A stretch of DNA of 31,010 nucleotides. It comes from Sulfurovum sp. Its GTDB lineage: Bacteria > Campylobacterota > Campylobacteria > Campylobacterales > Sulfurovaceae. This document shows positions 23,150-31,010 of the stretch, one piece after another; position 1 is the stretch's first letter; each line of letters starts with the position of its first letter. The stretch is taken from the NCBI GenBank assembly GCA_024637255.1, contig JAGXFO010000019.1, positions 1-31,010 on the forward strand, given 5' to 3'. A model generated the notes under the pieces. The model worked only from the letters and a program-made list of their open reading frames with translations, did not search any database and had not been told where the DNA came from. Position numbers and translations under genes: made by a program.

Positions 23150-25081
23150 TTATTTCTTCTTCGTCCCTTTAAATATTTTTTCACAATCTTTTATTATGGC
23201 ATCAGGTATAGTGGCAATGGTCATAAATTCAGACATTTTCAGCATAGGATACATATAGGCAATATAATACTTTGGATCAAGTATTTTTGCCTTTCCATTT
23301 TCAATAAGGATGGGATAAGGAAGCATCGCTGCATTGTTTCTACCAATCCTTCTTGTGAAACTATTTGTTCTTTTTGACAGCTGTATACCAATAAGAGTTG
23401 ATCCATTTTCTAGATTTTGTGCAAAGAGTACATTGCCGTTATCTTTGAGCATTTCTAAAAGATCATCTCCCTGAGCCACCTCTATCATGTCTTCATAATG
23501 AGGCATCCCAAACATAAATTGGTATTTTGGTAAGAGTTTGGATTCGAGTGAATCTTTTGAATTTTCTAAATTTGGGAATTGGGTGACAAGTTTGGCCAAG
23601 ATTTCTTTAGCAGCATTTTCCTCAAAATCGTTTTGTAAAAATCCTTTTGCAATATACAGAGGATTTATGATACTTATGATTTTATCTTTTGTGTCCACAA
23701 GTACACGTAATGATGCCATAAAACCTCTATTTTCTTTGCTGGACATAGTAATCAAGGATTTGTCGGTAAAGACCACAGAGGTAAGTGTGCCGTCTTTGTT
23801 GACGGGTACAGATGCAAGAACTTCAAATCCTGCTGTCTTTAGTTTTTCTTCCACCGTTTTGACATCCATAAATTCACCACGAAGATATGCGGAGATTTTT
23901 CCCTGGTTTTCTGCCCCAATATTGGCATGGACTGTCTTTTCAACTTTACATTTGTCGCTTTGAATATCTTGTGGCTTTGTTTCAATAAGTAATGTGGGGA
24001 TGTCTGCTTGAACTTTTTTTACTTCCGTGGCTATTTTCTTCTTTGTATCGTTTGCATCAGCTTCCAGTAGTGTGTTTGTATTGGATGTGGCGGTCATACC
24101 AAATGCAGTAAGAATCTCAGGTATCTCTTTATCAAGTCTTTCTACCAATGCAACTCTTTCTTTATCAGTGATATTTAGCGTGTCGGACCAATTATGCAGC
24201 CTGTACATGCCAACAACGAGTTTATTGCTTCCTTTTTTGATATACATATACATGGTGCAGGGAGCAAAAATACCAGCCTCCGGACGTGCCCCTTCATTGT
24301 CAAACATATTGTATGAAAACTCTAAGTGGCAGAGTGAATAGGTCCAAAATGCATCATATCCTGCAAGAATCTCTTCAGCGTCGTCAGTTGCTTCCATAAA
24401 GTTATGGTATCCAGCGATAAGATACTCTTTATCGATGAAGGCAAGTTCAAAGTTATTTTGAAATTCCTCAATAAAATCATCCATATCTTCAGGTGCGTCA
24501 AATTCATATTCGAAATTAATCATCCTTTGCTCGGGGAGTTTTTTATAAGGTATATAGGATTTTTCACTACCTAACTCTTGTTCCATTGCTGTATCTAGAG
24601 ATGTAAGTGCCCCAGTAAAAGCTTCTCTTACTTTTTTGTCTTCTATGCCTAGGATATCTAGCATTATTTTGGGCATAAGATGTCCGATATGTGTTTTGTT
24701 TTCGTCCAGTTTTTTGTAAACGAGCATATTGAATGGAGCAAAACCGGCTATACGCGGATCAATGTTAAGCAGAGGCAAAATAATTTCATCATTGACTACA
24801 GGTAGAAAAGTAAGAACATCCAATACTGTTGAGCCATATTTTACTTTATACTGATCATTTACTCTTTTGTGCGGATCCGTAAGTTGAAACCCTGTACTTT
24901 TTATTTTTTGCCTAATAATTTCATTATGCTTTTCCTGAATATTGCCTTCTATGGTATAAAATACAGCAAGTGCATCATCATTTGATTTCGAAGCAGTGTC
25001 ATTTTTTTGCGTAGCAGAAGCAAGAAGAAGAGCAGGCATAAGCAGGACAAAACTCAGTATGTAGTGTCTAACAGTATTCAT
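23150..25081 (-). CDS. Secreted protein with DUF302-like modules
   Basis: With the start at 25081 the protein has 643 residues. Residues 1-22 are a signal peptide (ends LLASA), and AAGGA lies 8 bases before this ATG. The rest looks like repeated DUF302-type modules. Segments 113-150 and 271-308 share the pattern APxxMxxYxK...G...LxI.DK; 451-490 and 582-620 share a strand-turn-strand followed by P-x-Y-hydrophobic. Residues 330-385 are a charged linker. Only the DUF302 resemblance is claimed; the function is unknown. It should be periplasmic, as there is no membrane anchor beyond the signal. It follows a small secreted-protein gene on the same strand and converges with efp. Confidence 0.8.
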   Translation of the reverse strand: MNTVRHYILSFVLLMPALLLASATQKNDTASKSNDDALAVFYTIEGNIQEKHNEIIRQKIKSTGFQLTDPHKRVNDQYKVKYGSTVLDVLTFLPVVNDEIILPLLNIDPRIAGFAPFNMLVYKKLDENKTHIGHLMPKIMLDILGIEDKKVREAFTGALTSLDTAMEQELGSEKSYIPYKKLPEQRMINFEYEFDAPEDMDDFIEEFQNNFELAFIDKEYLIAGYHNFMEATDDAEEILAGYDAFWTYSLCHLEFSYNMFDNEGARPEAGIFAPCTMYMYIKKGSNKLVVGMYRLHNWSDTLNITDKERVALVERLDKEIPEILTAFGMTATSNTNTLLEADANDTKKKIATEVKKVQADIPTLLIETKPQDIQSDKCKVEKTVHANIGAENQGKISAYLRGEFMDVKTVEEKLKTAGFEVLASVPVNKDGTLTSVVFTDKSLITMSSKENRGFMASLRVLVDTKDKIISIINPLYIAKGFLQNDFEENAAKEILAKLVTQFPNLENSKDSLESKLLPKYQFMFGMPHYEDMIEVAQGDDLLEMLKDNGNVLFAQNLENGSTLIGIQLSKRTNSFTRRIGRNNAAMLPYPILIENGKAKILDPKYYIAYMYPMLKMSEFMTIATIPDAIIKDCEKIFKGTKKK

Positions 25082-25256
25082 ATAAATCCTTCGTGTAAGA
25101 TTGAACCGTATAATAGCGTACAATTTATATGTATAATAAACGGAAGTTATGATTTTTTTCATAAGGAGTGAAACGCTACCAAAGGTGACTGGCAGAGAAA
25201 GGGATACAAGAAAAGGTATACCTCTTCTTGTGGGCAGAATAAATGATTGTTTTTTC
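25082..25256. other. Intergenic region between two secreted-protein genes
   Basis: It holds a minus-strand -10 candidate (TATTAT, 25115 to 25110) for the 643-aa gene. Two inverted repeats are visible: TTATGA/TCATAA (25147-25152 and 25159-25164), and CAAGAA/TTCTTG (25207-25212 and 25225-25230) enclosing GGTATACC. The latter, downstream of the 86-aa gene, could end its transcript. The stretch 25165-25206 between them has higher GC than its surroundings and remains unexplained. Confidence 0.5.
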
Positions 25257-25517
25257 CTAGATTGTTTTTACAGGAACATTGGTATTTTTTGAAACGCTTC
25301 TTGCTGATTGTGCGGAAGCTTTTGAATCATCAGAAACTGTCTTGACAGCACTTGATATGTCTGAGGAAACAACAACTGAAGAGTCTTCAGCATCTTTAGT
25401 CATGGTTGTAGCAGCATCCTTCATGTCCTTGAGTATATTCTCAAAGTTAAAATCAGCTTGCGCGTTTGTTAATAATAATGCAATAAATGCCATAGACGAA
25501 ATAATTATTTTTTTCAT
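25257..25517 (-). CDS. Small secreted protein, Ser/Ala/Asp-rich
   Basis: With the start at 25517 the product has 86 residues: a signal peptide (MKKIIISSMAFIALLLTNAQA) and a low-complexity mature part rich in Ser, Ala, Asp and Val. AAGGT lies about 9 bases upstream. TATTAT (25546 to 25541, minus strand) is a likely -10 box, next to a 12-base palindrome (25547-25558). I do not recognise a family; the mature part has no cysteines. It is upstream of, and on the same strand as, the DUF302-like gene, with 175 bases between. Confidence 0.65.
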   Translation of the reverse strand: MKKIIISSMAFIALLLTNAQADFNFENILKDMKDAATTMTKDAEDSSVVVSSDISSAVKTVSDDSKASAQSARSVSKNTNVPVKTI

Positions 25518-25546
25518 AGTAGAACCTTTTATGTTTATAGATAATA

Positions 25547-25558
25547 TATTGTACAATA
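25547..25558. promoter_or_regulatory. 12-base palindrome at the promoter of the small secreted-protein gene
   Basis: TATTGTACAATA is a perfect palindrome directly upstream of the minus-strand TATTAT box. The half ATTGTAC recurs just upstream of the TATTAT box of the neighbouring 643-aa gene (25118-25124, minus strand). Confidence 0.35.
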
Positions 25559-25607
25559 AATAATATTAAAAATAAAATTATATTTAAATAATAAAATATT
25601 ATATTAA

Positions 25608-25733
25608 TTATTATATCAAGCAGATGAGATTTTGGCTACCTTTGAAACAGGTGATAAATATGGTGCTGCCAATAACTACATGCTTATTTTGAGCAAATGC
25701 CTTTCTTGTCATCAGACAGTAAGATCTTGGTAG
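25608..25733 (+). pseudogene. Remnant of a c-type cytochrome gene, C-terminal fragment
   Basis: An open frame ending in TAG (25731-25733) reads ADEILATFETGDKYGAANNY, then MLILSKCLSCHQTVRSW. CLSCH (25698-25712) is a class c heme-attachment motif, and the ending resembles the C-termini of small periplasmic cytochromes c. There is no start codon or signal peptide: upstream the frame runs into very AT-rich DNA with a stop at 25605-25607. It is therefore best read as the tail of a decayed or deleted gene. At about 37 codons the call depends on the heme motif and the amino-acid composition. Confidence 0.6.
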
Positions 25734-25859
25734 ATATTTTTTAAAAGAAGCGGACAAAGATACGGTCTCCTGCATTTATGTGGGCGAGCGCTCCCTTTTT
25801 CAATCTAAATTTACCTAAGCTTTGCTATATTAAAGCCAATACAAGTAAAGGTCTACATC
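25734..25859 (+). promoter_or_regulatory. dnaE upstream region and promoter
   Basis: TATATT at 25826-25831 is the likely -10 box and AAAGG at 25847-25851 the ribosome binding site. GGGCGAGCGCTCCC followed by TTTTT (about 25783-25801) may be a weak terminator left from the cytochrome gene, but the stem is imperfect. Confidence 0.4.
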
Positions 25860-28800
25860 ATGTCAGAAGAACCAAAAAAACTCCCCCAATTTACCCATCT
25901 TCATCTCCATACTGAGTACTCACTGCTAGATGGCGCAAACAAGATAAAAGCGCTTGCCAAAAAGATAAAAGAGCAGGGTATGACCTCTGTGGCCATGACG
26001 GACCATGGGAATATGTTTGGCACGATAGACTTTTACAATACCATGAAGAAAGAAGGCATTAAGCCTATCATCGGCATGGAAGCATATTTGCATAATCAGG
26101 AAGAATTGGGCGACAAGAGTATGCGTCAGCGTTTTCATATTTGTCTGTATGCAAAAAATGATGTAGGATACAAAAACCTTATGTATCTTAGTTCTAAAGG
26201 TTACATTGATGGGTTTTATTACTATCCGCGCATCAATAAAAAGTTATTGGCTGAATGTTCCGAGGGGCTTATCTGCTCGTCCGCTTGTTTGCAGGGCGAA
26301 GTCAACTGGCACTTAAATCTTTCAGACAGAAACCTCAAATTTGGTGCAGAAGGGTATGAGAAAGCCAAGGCGGTAGCTTTAGAGTACAAGGCTATCTTTG
26401 GTGACGATTTCTACCTTGAGCTTATGCGCCATGGTATCGGTGACCAGCACCGTATTGACAAGCAGATCATCCAGATTTCAAAAGAGACTGGCATTAAGAT
26501 TATTGCAACCAATGACACACACTATACCTTACAAAAAGATGCAGATGCGCATGAGGCGTTTATGTGTATCGCGATGAACAAACTCTATGATGATCCTAAC
26601 CGTCTCCGTCACTCCGTGCATGAATTTTACGTAAAATCGCCAGAACAGATGGCTGCACTTTTTGCAGATATCCCCGAAGCACTGGAAAATACTCAGGAAA
26701 TAGCAGACAAATGCAACCTTGAGATAAAATTAGGTGACCCCACTCCACCTAACTTCAAATTTGCCAGAGAGCGTGGTGCAGAATCTGGCATCGTTATGCC
26801 TGAACCTGAGATTGAGTATTCACTGGAAAATGATAAGGTGCTTTTTATTGAAGAATCTAAAAAAGGACTTGAAAATCGTCTTAAGATAGTCCCACATGAA
26901 AAACACCAAGAGTATAGAGATAGACTTCAAGTAGAGATGGGCATCATTAACTCTATGAAGTTCCCTGGCTACATGCTTATCGTTTGGGACTTTGTGGACG
27001 CAGCAAAAAAGATGGGCATACCTGTAGGGCCCGGGCGTGGTTCTGCGGCCGGTTCGCTCGTGGCTTATTCACTGGGTATTACCGACATTGACCCTATACC
27101 GTATGGCCTGCTCTTTGAGCGTTTTTTGAACCCAGAACGTATCTCTATGCCAGATATAGACATGGATTTCTGTCAGGCAAGACGTCAAGAGATACTCGAT
27201 TATGTAGTTGACAGGTATGGAAGACATAACGTTGCACAGATTATCACTTTTGGTAAACTTCTTGCCAAGGGAGTCATTCGTGATGTAGCGCGCGTACTTG
27301 ATATGCCTTACTCTAAGGCTGATGCCATGGCAAAACTTATTCCTGATGAGCTTGGCATTGACCTAAAGGGTTCTTATGAAAAAGAACCTAAAATTAAAGC
27401 ACTGCTGGAAAGTGATCCTCAGGCAAAACGTACTTGGGAGTATGCGCTGGCACTGGAAGGCCTTAACCGCAATGCCGGGACACATGCTGCGGGTGTGGTT
27501 ATCTCAAATGAACCACTTTGGCAAAAAACACCGCTGTTCAAACCTACAGGGCTTGACACGCTTGCAACACAGTACTCTGGCAAATATGTTGAAGATGTGG
27601 ATCTTATCAAGTTTGACTTTCTGGGACTTAAGACACTCACCGTTATTGAAGAGGCATTGCAGTTGGTAGAAAAAAGACATGGCAAGCGCATCAATTTCGT
27701 GGAAGAAAACATCGAAGACAAAGAGGTCTATAGCTACATCGGTAAAGGCGAGACGCTGGGGCTTTTCCAGATAGAGTCTGCCGGCATGCAAGAGCTTGCT
27801 AAAAAGCTTAAACCAAACGGTTTTGAAGATGTCATTGCGATGCTCGCACTTTACCGTCCCGGACCGATGGAGTCAGGGATGCTAGAAGATTTTGTTGAAC
27901 GTAAACACGGTCGCGCTCAGATTACCTATATATTCCCAGAGCTGGAGCCTATACTTAAGCCTACCTATGGGGTTATTGTCTATCAAGAACAGGTTATGCA
28001 AATTGTACAAACTATTGGCGGTTTTAGCCTTGGCGGGGCAGACCTGGTGCGTCGTGCGATGAGTAAAAAAGTCAAAGAAGAGATGGACAAACTCAAAGAA
28101 GAGTTTGCAGAGGGCGCTGTTAAAAAAGGTTTTGACAGAGAAAGATCAGAAACACTGTTTGATCTCATCGTAAAGTTTGCAGGGTACGGTTTTAATAAAT
28201 CACACTCTGCAGCATACGCAATGATTACTTTCTATACTTCTTATTTGAAGCACTATTACCCCACAGAATTTATGGCAGCTATCTTGACGTTGGAGAAAAA
28301 CAATACGGATAAAGTAGTTAAATATGTAGACGAACTTAAACGTATGGGGATTAAACTTCTTCCCCCGGATATTAATAAGTCCGGGATTATGTTTGAAGCT
28401 CGAAACATTGGGGGTGATGAAGTTGTCATGTTTGGTATGGGTGCTATTAAGGGTGCTGGAGACATCGCCATCAACACGATGCTTTTTGCCAGAGGGAATG
28501 AAGAGTTTAAAGACTTTTCAGACTTTGTTTCGCGCATAGACTCAAGTAAAGTAAACAAAAAAGTGATTGAATCACTCATTAAAGCAGGCGGGTTCGACAG
28601 CTTTGGTTACAGCCGTAAGGCGATGCTTTCGCAAATAGAGGATATTATAGAAACTGCCAAAAAAGCAGGAGATGCCAAAAAACAGGCTGTAGGTTCTTTA
28701 TTTGGTGGAGATGACGGGATGACCTCTGTCACTTTGGAGCTTGCGCATATGGCAGAGTTTGAACCCATGGAAATACTGGAGATTGAAAAAGAGTCTCTTG

Positions 28801-29429
28801 GATTTTATGTTTCGGGACATCCATTGGACAAATACCGAGAAGCTCTGGAGGGAATAAATTACACCCTGAGCTCAGAGATAGACGACCTTGCAGATGGTTC
28901 GGAAGCGCTTTTCATAGGGAAAATTGAAAGCATCACAGAGAAGATAAGTAAAAAGGGTAACAAGTTTGGCATCGCTAACATCATGGACTTGCATGGGAAC
29001 ATCGAACTCATGCTCTTTGAAAATAAACTTAAAGAACTGGAAGAGGACTTTGACCGCACTAAGCCTATCGCCTTTAAAGTGAAGATAGGAAAAGATGGAG
29101 ATTTTACGCGTATGAACATACTCAAAATAGAATCTCTAAAAGATGCAAGAAAAGAGAAAATAAAAGTCAAAAAAGAAGAAAAACATACACCTGAGCCAGA
29201 ACAGCCACCGCTCATTCTAGCACTCAAACTCATGCCAGATACAAAAATGGTTGAAGAACTCATGTGTCTTGTAGAAAAATATCCGGGCAAACGACCTTTG
29301 GAGCTTCATATCAAGTCTAAGCTCGCAGATGTCATCATTGAGTCTAAGATGAAGGTGAGCGAACTTATTATGGAGGAAGCTAAAGAGCTTGGCGTTTATC
29401 TGGAGGAGAGTTTGAGTACTGAAGAATAG
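25860..29429 (+). CDS. dnaE: DNA polymerase III alpha subunit
   Basis: DnaE is the catalytic subunit of the replicative polymerase. At 1189 residues it is of normal DnaE1 length. The N-terminal PHP domain (about 10-280) keeps its metal-type ligands: HLHTEYS (14-20), MTDHGNMFG (46-54) and NDTHY. The polymerase core has GPGRGSAAGS (390-399) and the catalytic aspartates in PDIDMDF (D432, D434). Helix-hairpin-helix and fingers regions follow (GYGFNKSHSAAYA is conserved), with an OB-fold near 1000-1080 (ALFIGKIESI...). No intein or split is seen. It has its own promoter; the gene after it starts 50 bases downstream. Confidence 0.97.
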   Translation: MSEEPKKLPQFTHLHLHTEYSLLDGANKIKALAKKIKEQGMTSVAMTDHGNMFGTIDFYNTMKKEGIKPIIGMEAYLHNQEELGDKSMRQRFHICLYAKNDVGYKNLMYLSSKGYIDGFYYYPRINKKLLAECSEGLICSSACLQGEVNWHLNLSDRNLKFGAEGYEKAKAVALEYKAIFGDDFYLELMRHGIGDQHRIDKQIIQISKETGIKIIATNDTHYTLQKDADAHEAFMCIAMNKLYDDPNRLRHSVHEFYVKSPEQMAALFADIPEALENTQEIADKCNLEIKLGDPTPPNFKFARERGAESGIVMPEPEIEYSLENDKVLFIEESKKGLENRLKIVPHEKHQEYRDRLQVEMGIINSMKFPGYMLIVWDFVDAAKKMGIPVGPGRGSAAGSLVAYSLGITDIDPIPYGLLFERFLNPERISMPDIDMDFCQARRQEILDYVVDRYGRHNVAQIITFGKLLAKGVIRDVARVLDMPYSKADAMAKLIPDELGIDLKGSYEKEPKIKALLESDPQAKRTWEYALALEGLNRNAGTHAAGVVISNEPLWQKTPLFKPTGLDTLATQYSGKYVEDVDLIKFDFLGLKTLTVIEEALQLVEKRHGKRINFVEENIEDKEVYSYIGKGETLGLFQIESAGMQELAKKLKPNGFEDVIAMLALYRPGPMESGMLEDFVERKHGRAQITYIFPELEPILKPTYGVIVYQEQVMQIVQTIGGFSLGGADLVRRAMSKKVKEEMDKLKEEFAEGAVKKGFDRERSETLFDLIVKFAGYGFNKSHSAAYAMITFYTSYLKHYYPTEFMAAILTLEKNNTDKVVKYVDELKRMGIKLLPPDINKSGIMFEARNIGGDEVVMFGMGAIKGAGDIAINTMLFARGNEEFKDFSDFVSRIDSSKVNKKVIESLIKAGGFDSFGYSRKAMLSQIEDIIETAKKAGDAKKQAVGSLFGGDDGMTSVTLELAHMAEFEPMEILEIEKESLGFYVSGHPLDKYREALEGINYTLSSEIDDLADGSEALFIGKIESITEKISKKGNKFGIANIMDLHGNIELMLFENKLKELEEDFDRTKPIAFKVKIGKDGDFTRMNILKIESLKDARKEKIKVKKEEKHTPEPEQPPLILALKLMPDTKMVEELMCLVEKYPGKRPLELHIKSKLADVIIESKMKVSELIMEEAKELGVYLEESLSTEE

Positions 29430-29467
29430 AACTTTAAGCTCATTCAGATAAACTTGTTTAAAATACA

Positions 29468-29473
29468 CAGGAG
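29468..29473 (+). promoter_or_regulatory. Ribosome binding site of the rhodanese-like gene
   Basis: CAGGAG at 29468-29473 is 6 bases before the ATG at 29480. A TTTAAAATAC upstream (about 29456-29465) could act as a -10 box, though transcription from dnaE may also read through the 50-base gap. Confidence 0.4.
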
Positions 29474-29479
29474 ACTAAC

Positions 29480-30172
29480 ATGTTTAAAAAATTATTACTT
29501 TCTCTACTTTGCATATCTTTTGTATATGCTGAAAATAATATCACTATATTGCACGACCACAGTGTTGATATTAGCTACACCGCACCTGACGGAAAGTCTA
29601 AAAAAGTAACTGTTTCAAGAGATACAGACTTGCGATGCAGAGAAATTCCTTTGGATCCAAAAGAGCATTGGGAGGGGTCATATGCCAATAAGGATGTAGC
29701 AGATTTTTGTAAAAAGACATTTATTACTTCGTCTGGAGATATAGCACCAATGAAGATACATGATGATATAGAAACATATGGTGAGCTTGAAGTGTTGGAG
29801 CATTTGGAAGAGATGCAAGATGATAAGCAAATGTTGCTGGTAGACAGTAGAAAAGTTTCTTGGTACGAAAGCGTGAGTATACCAGGTGCCATAAATATCC
29901 CTTTTGATCACTTTACAACATATAACGAATTTGAAAAAGAAAAACAAGAAGCACTTGATCTTTTTGGAGTAAAGGGCAAAAAAGGTGCTTATGATTTTTC
30001 GCAAGCCAAAACAATCCTGCTTTTTTGCAATGGAGTATGGTGTAAACAGTCTTCACAAATGATAGAAGCGCTTTTGGCATTAGGCTATCCTGCTAAAAAG
30101 ATGAAGTGGTATCGTGGCGGTATACAAAGCTGGCTTAGTTTAGGTATGACTTCTACACGTACGAAACCATAA
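29480..30172 (+). CDS. Periplasmic rhodanese-like domain protein
   Basis: The 230-residue protein has a signal peptide (1-17, ends FVYA) and so acts outside the cytosol. Residues about 20-95 are an N-terminal part without a clear family but with two cysteines (C53, C77). The rhodanese fold spans about 100-225: LLVDSRKVSWYESVSIPGAI (119-138) is the first conserved motif and LFCNGVWCKQSSQM (181-194) the active-site loop, with C183 as the sulfur-carrying residue and C188 a second thiol close by. YRGGIQSW (211-218) is the C-terminal CH2-like motif. The donor and acceptor are unknown; sulfur metabolism or periplasmic thiol chemistry is plausible. Confidence 0.88.
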   Translation: MFKKLLLSLLCISFVYAENNITILHDHSVDISYTAPDGKSKKVTVSRDTDLRCREIPLDPKEHWEGSYANKDVADFCKKTFITSSGDIAPMKIHDDIETYGELEVLEHLEEMQDDKQMLLVDSRKVSWYESVSIPGAINIPFDHFTTYNEFEKEKQEALDLFGVKGKKGAYDFSQAKTILLFCNGVWCKQSSQMIEALLALGYPAKKMKWYRGGIQSWLSLGMTSTRTKP

Positions 30173-30188
30173 GCAAAAAGATAGGCCA

Positions 30189-30635
30189 ATGTCAGTTAGT
30201 CATGATGAAAAAGCGATGCTTGTTTTAGAAAAAGCTGTTGAGCGAGCCAAGAATCAGTTGGAAAAAACAAATTTTTTTCAGCCATTCTTGATGTTATTGA
30301 ATAGTGCAGGCGCCATAGAAATTTTTGAGAATGCAAGAAAGGATTCTAAGGAAAGCTATACTTTACTGGAAGATACATTAAAAACACGTTTAGAAGAAGG
30401 TCATATAGATGTGATGGTTCTTGCAGTTGATACACTTATCCCTGAAAAATTTGTGAAAGATGTACCTAGCGCTATAAGGTTACACTTGGAAGAAAAAAGT
30501 CAGATAGAAAAGAAAATATCTGCCAGGTTTCTTTATGTTCCGTACGAACTCTGTAGTGTAGGCGATTGTGAACTGTTTGTAAGACTTCATACACCTGTAG
30601 CAATAGGTTTTCCTGCAGAATATATTGTTAGATAG
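30189..30635 (+). CDS. Uncharacterised 148-aa protein
   Basis: I do not recognise this protein. It has no signal peptide or membrane segment. The first 70 residues are predicted helical (LEKAVERAKNQLEK, then FQPFLMLLNSAGAIEIFENA); the rest alternates strands and a helix and ends in a beta-rich part with two cysteines close together (C122 and C127 in ELCSVGDCELF). It starts 16 bases after the rhodanese-like gene with only a weak GG ribosome binding site, so it is probably cotranscribed with it. The compact alpha/beta pattern looks like a real small domain, not a shadow frame. Confidence 0.75.
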   Translation: MSVSHDEKAMLVLEKAVERAKNQLEKTNFFQPFLMLLNSAGAIEIFENARKDSKESYTLLEDTLKTRLEEGHIDVMVLAVDTLIPEKFVKDVPSAIRLHLEEKSQIEKKISARFLYVPYELCSVGDCELFVRLHTPVAIGFPAEYIVR

Positions 30636-30697
30636 GTGGGCGCAAAAGGTAATGATAGGCACAATCTGTGTAGTATGGAAACAAATAAATAAGATAA

Positions 30698-30739
30698 CTT
30701 TTTAGTAACATACTATTCAATTGTCTGATACTAAAAAAG
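30698..30739. promoter_or_regulatory. Long inverted repeat upstream of the isocitrate dehydrogenase gene
   Basis: CTTTTTAGTA (30698-30707) and TACTAAAAAAG (30729-30739) are inverted copies differing by one A/T, separated by 21 bases. The element lies 44 bases before the ATG. It could be an operator around the promoter or, as RNA, a terminator for the 148-aa gene, since on the plus strand the 3' arm is A-rich and not T-rich. Confidence 0.4.
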
Positions 30740-30770
30740 TGTTACCATGCTGTCACAATAATTTAAATTG

Positions 30771-30775
30771 AAGGA
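30771..30775 (+). promoter_or_regulatory. Ribosome binding site of the isocitrate dehydrogenase gene
   Basis: AAGGA at 30771-30775 is 7 bases before the ATG at 30783. A possible -10 box (AATAAT within CACAATAATTT, about 30757-30762) is just upstream. Confidence 0.5.
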
Positions 30776-30782
30776 ACATTTA

Positions 30783-31010
30783 ATGTCAAAATTACCAAAA
30801 ATAATCTGGTCAAAAATCGATGAGGCACCAGCCCTTGCAACCTATTCATTATTACCAATCGTCAATGCGTTTACACAGGCAGCAGGTGTTGAAGTTGTAG
30901 AGAGTGATATCTCTCTTGCAGGAAGAGTTCTTGCGGTTATGGGTCTTGCTGAAGATGAGTTGTCTAAACTAGGCGAGGTTGTTTTGCAGCCAGACGGGAA
31001 CATTATCAAA
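30783..31010 (+). CDS. icd: Monomeric NADP-dependent isocitrate dehydrogenase, N-terminal part
   Basis: Only the first 76 codons are in the window; the frame is open to the last base. The N-terminus (KIIWSKIDEAPALATYSLLP, then IVNAFTQAAGVEVVESDISLAGR) is the characteristic start of the monomeric, roughly 740-residue isocitrate dehydrogenase, and is unlike the 400-residue dimeric type. It interconverts isocitrate and 2-oxoglutarate with NADP. In chemolithotrophic Campylobacterota this step usually runs in the reductive (CO2-fixing) TCA cycle; that context is inferred, since no other cycle gene is visible. AAGGA lies 7 bases upstream of the ATG. Confidence 0.92.
   Translation, partial: MSKLPKIIWSKIDEAPALATYSLLPIVNAFTQAAGVEVVESDISLAGRVLAVMGLAEDELSKLGEVVLQPDGNIIK

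Noticed and set aside
25082..25162. Longer start of the 643-aa secreted protein at 25162
   Set aside because: The extra 27 residues would precede a clear signal peptide; AAGGA is placed for the ATG at 25081 and a -10 box lies inside the extension.
25518..25556. Longer start of the 86-aa secreted protein at 25556
   Set aside because: The 13 extra residues precede a standard signal peptide and overlap the promoter elements; a ribosome binding site fits the ATG at 25517.
25783..25801. Strong intrinsic terminator at GGGCGAGCGCTCCC-TTTTT
   Set aside because: The T-run is good, but the stem needs a bulge or a two-base loop, so only a weak hairpin forms; mentioned within the dnaE upstream region only.
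1..31010. CRISPR array, tRNA, integrase, transposase or toxin-antitoxin pair
   Set aside because: No spaced repeats, no tRNA-like cloverleaf sequence, and no protein with the motifs of these systems was seen.

Overview
The window reads as a chromosomal housekeeping segment of a Campylobacterota (epsilonproteobacterium), most like Sulfurovum and its relatives. This rests on moderate-to-low GC, TATAAT-type -10 boxes with little -35 conservation, a six-domain S1 protein, and a gene order (divergent HIT gene, then pheS-pheT-[ispH/aroA]-rpsA-serA) that I recall from Campylobacter jejuni. The taxonomic call is by motif and synteny from memory, not by a search.

Layout. Bases 1-26 are the 3' end of a 5S rRNA, so an rRNA operon ends just upstream. 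After a 410-base AT-rich gap come argH, a 198-aa charged protein built from a tandem 53-residue repeat, selO (minus strand), an OsmC-family gene, a tiny Cys-rich gene (minus) and an ABC-F ATPase. The translation/isoprenoid/shikimate/serine block follows: HIT (minus), pheS, pheT, ispH, aroA, rpsA, serA. Next is a four-gene efflux operon: a TolC-like outer-membrane protein, a short periplasmic adaptor, and an RND pump encoded as two separate half-size genes. A perfect inverted repeat overlaps its promoter. Then come efp, a 643-aa secreted protein with DUF302-like modules and a small secreted neighbour (both minus), a remnant of a c-type cytochrome gene, dnaE, a periplasmic rhodanese-like protein, an unknown 148-aa protein, and the start of a monomeric NADP-isocitrate dehydrogenase gene that runs off the window.

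How genes work together. pheS/pheT overlap by 4 bases and encode the two subunits of one synthetase. ispH and aroA follow without room for a promoter (3-base gap, then 4-base overlap), so pheS-pheT-ispH-aroA is very probably one transcript. rpsA has its own promoters, and serA follows after a structured intercistronic region. The efflux genes overlap or nearly touch and should be translated together as one tripartite pump.

The points most worth a second look are the RND pump split at its cytoplasmic loop with a TAATG junction, the operator-like inverted repeat in front of that operon, an aroA that looks gammaproteobacterial inside an otherwise epsilon-type cluster, a PheT whose editing-site motifs are degenerate, the internally duplicated 198-aa protein, and the cytochrome remnant. 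I saw no CRISPR array, tRNA, integrase, transposase or prophage gene.
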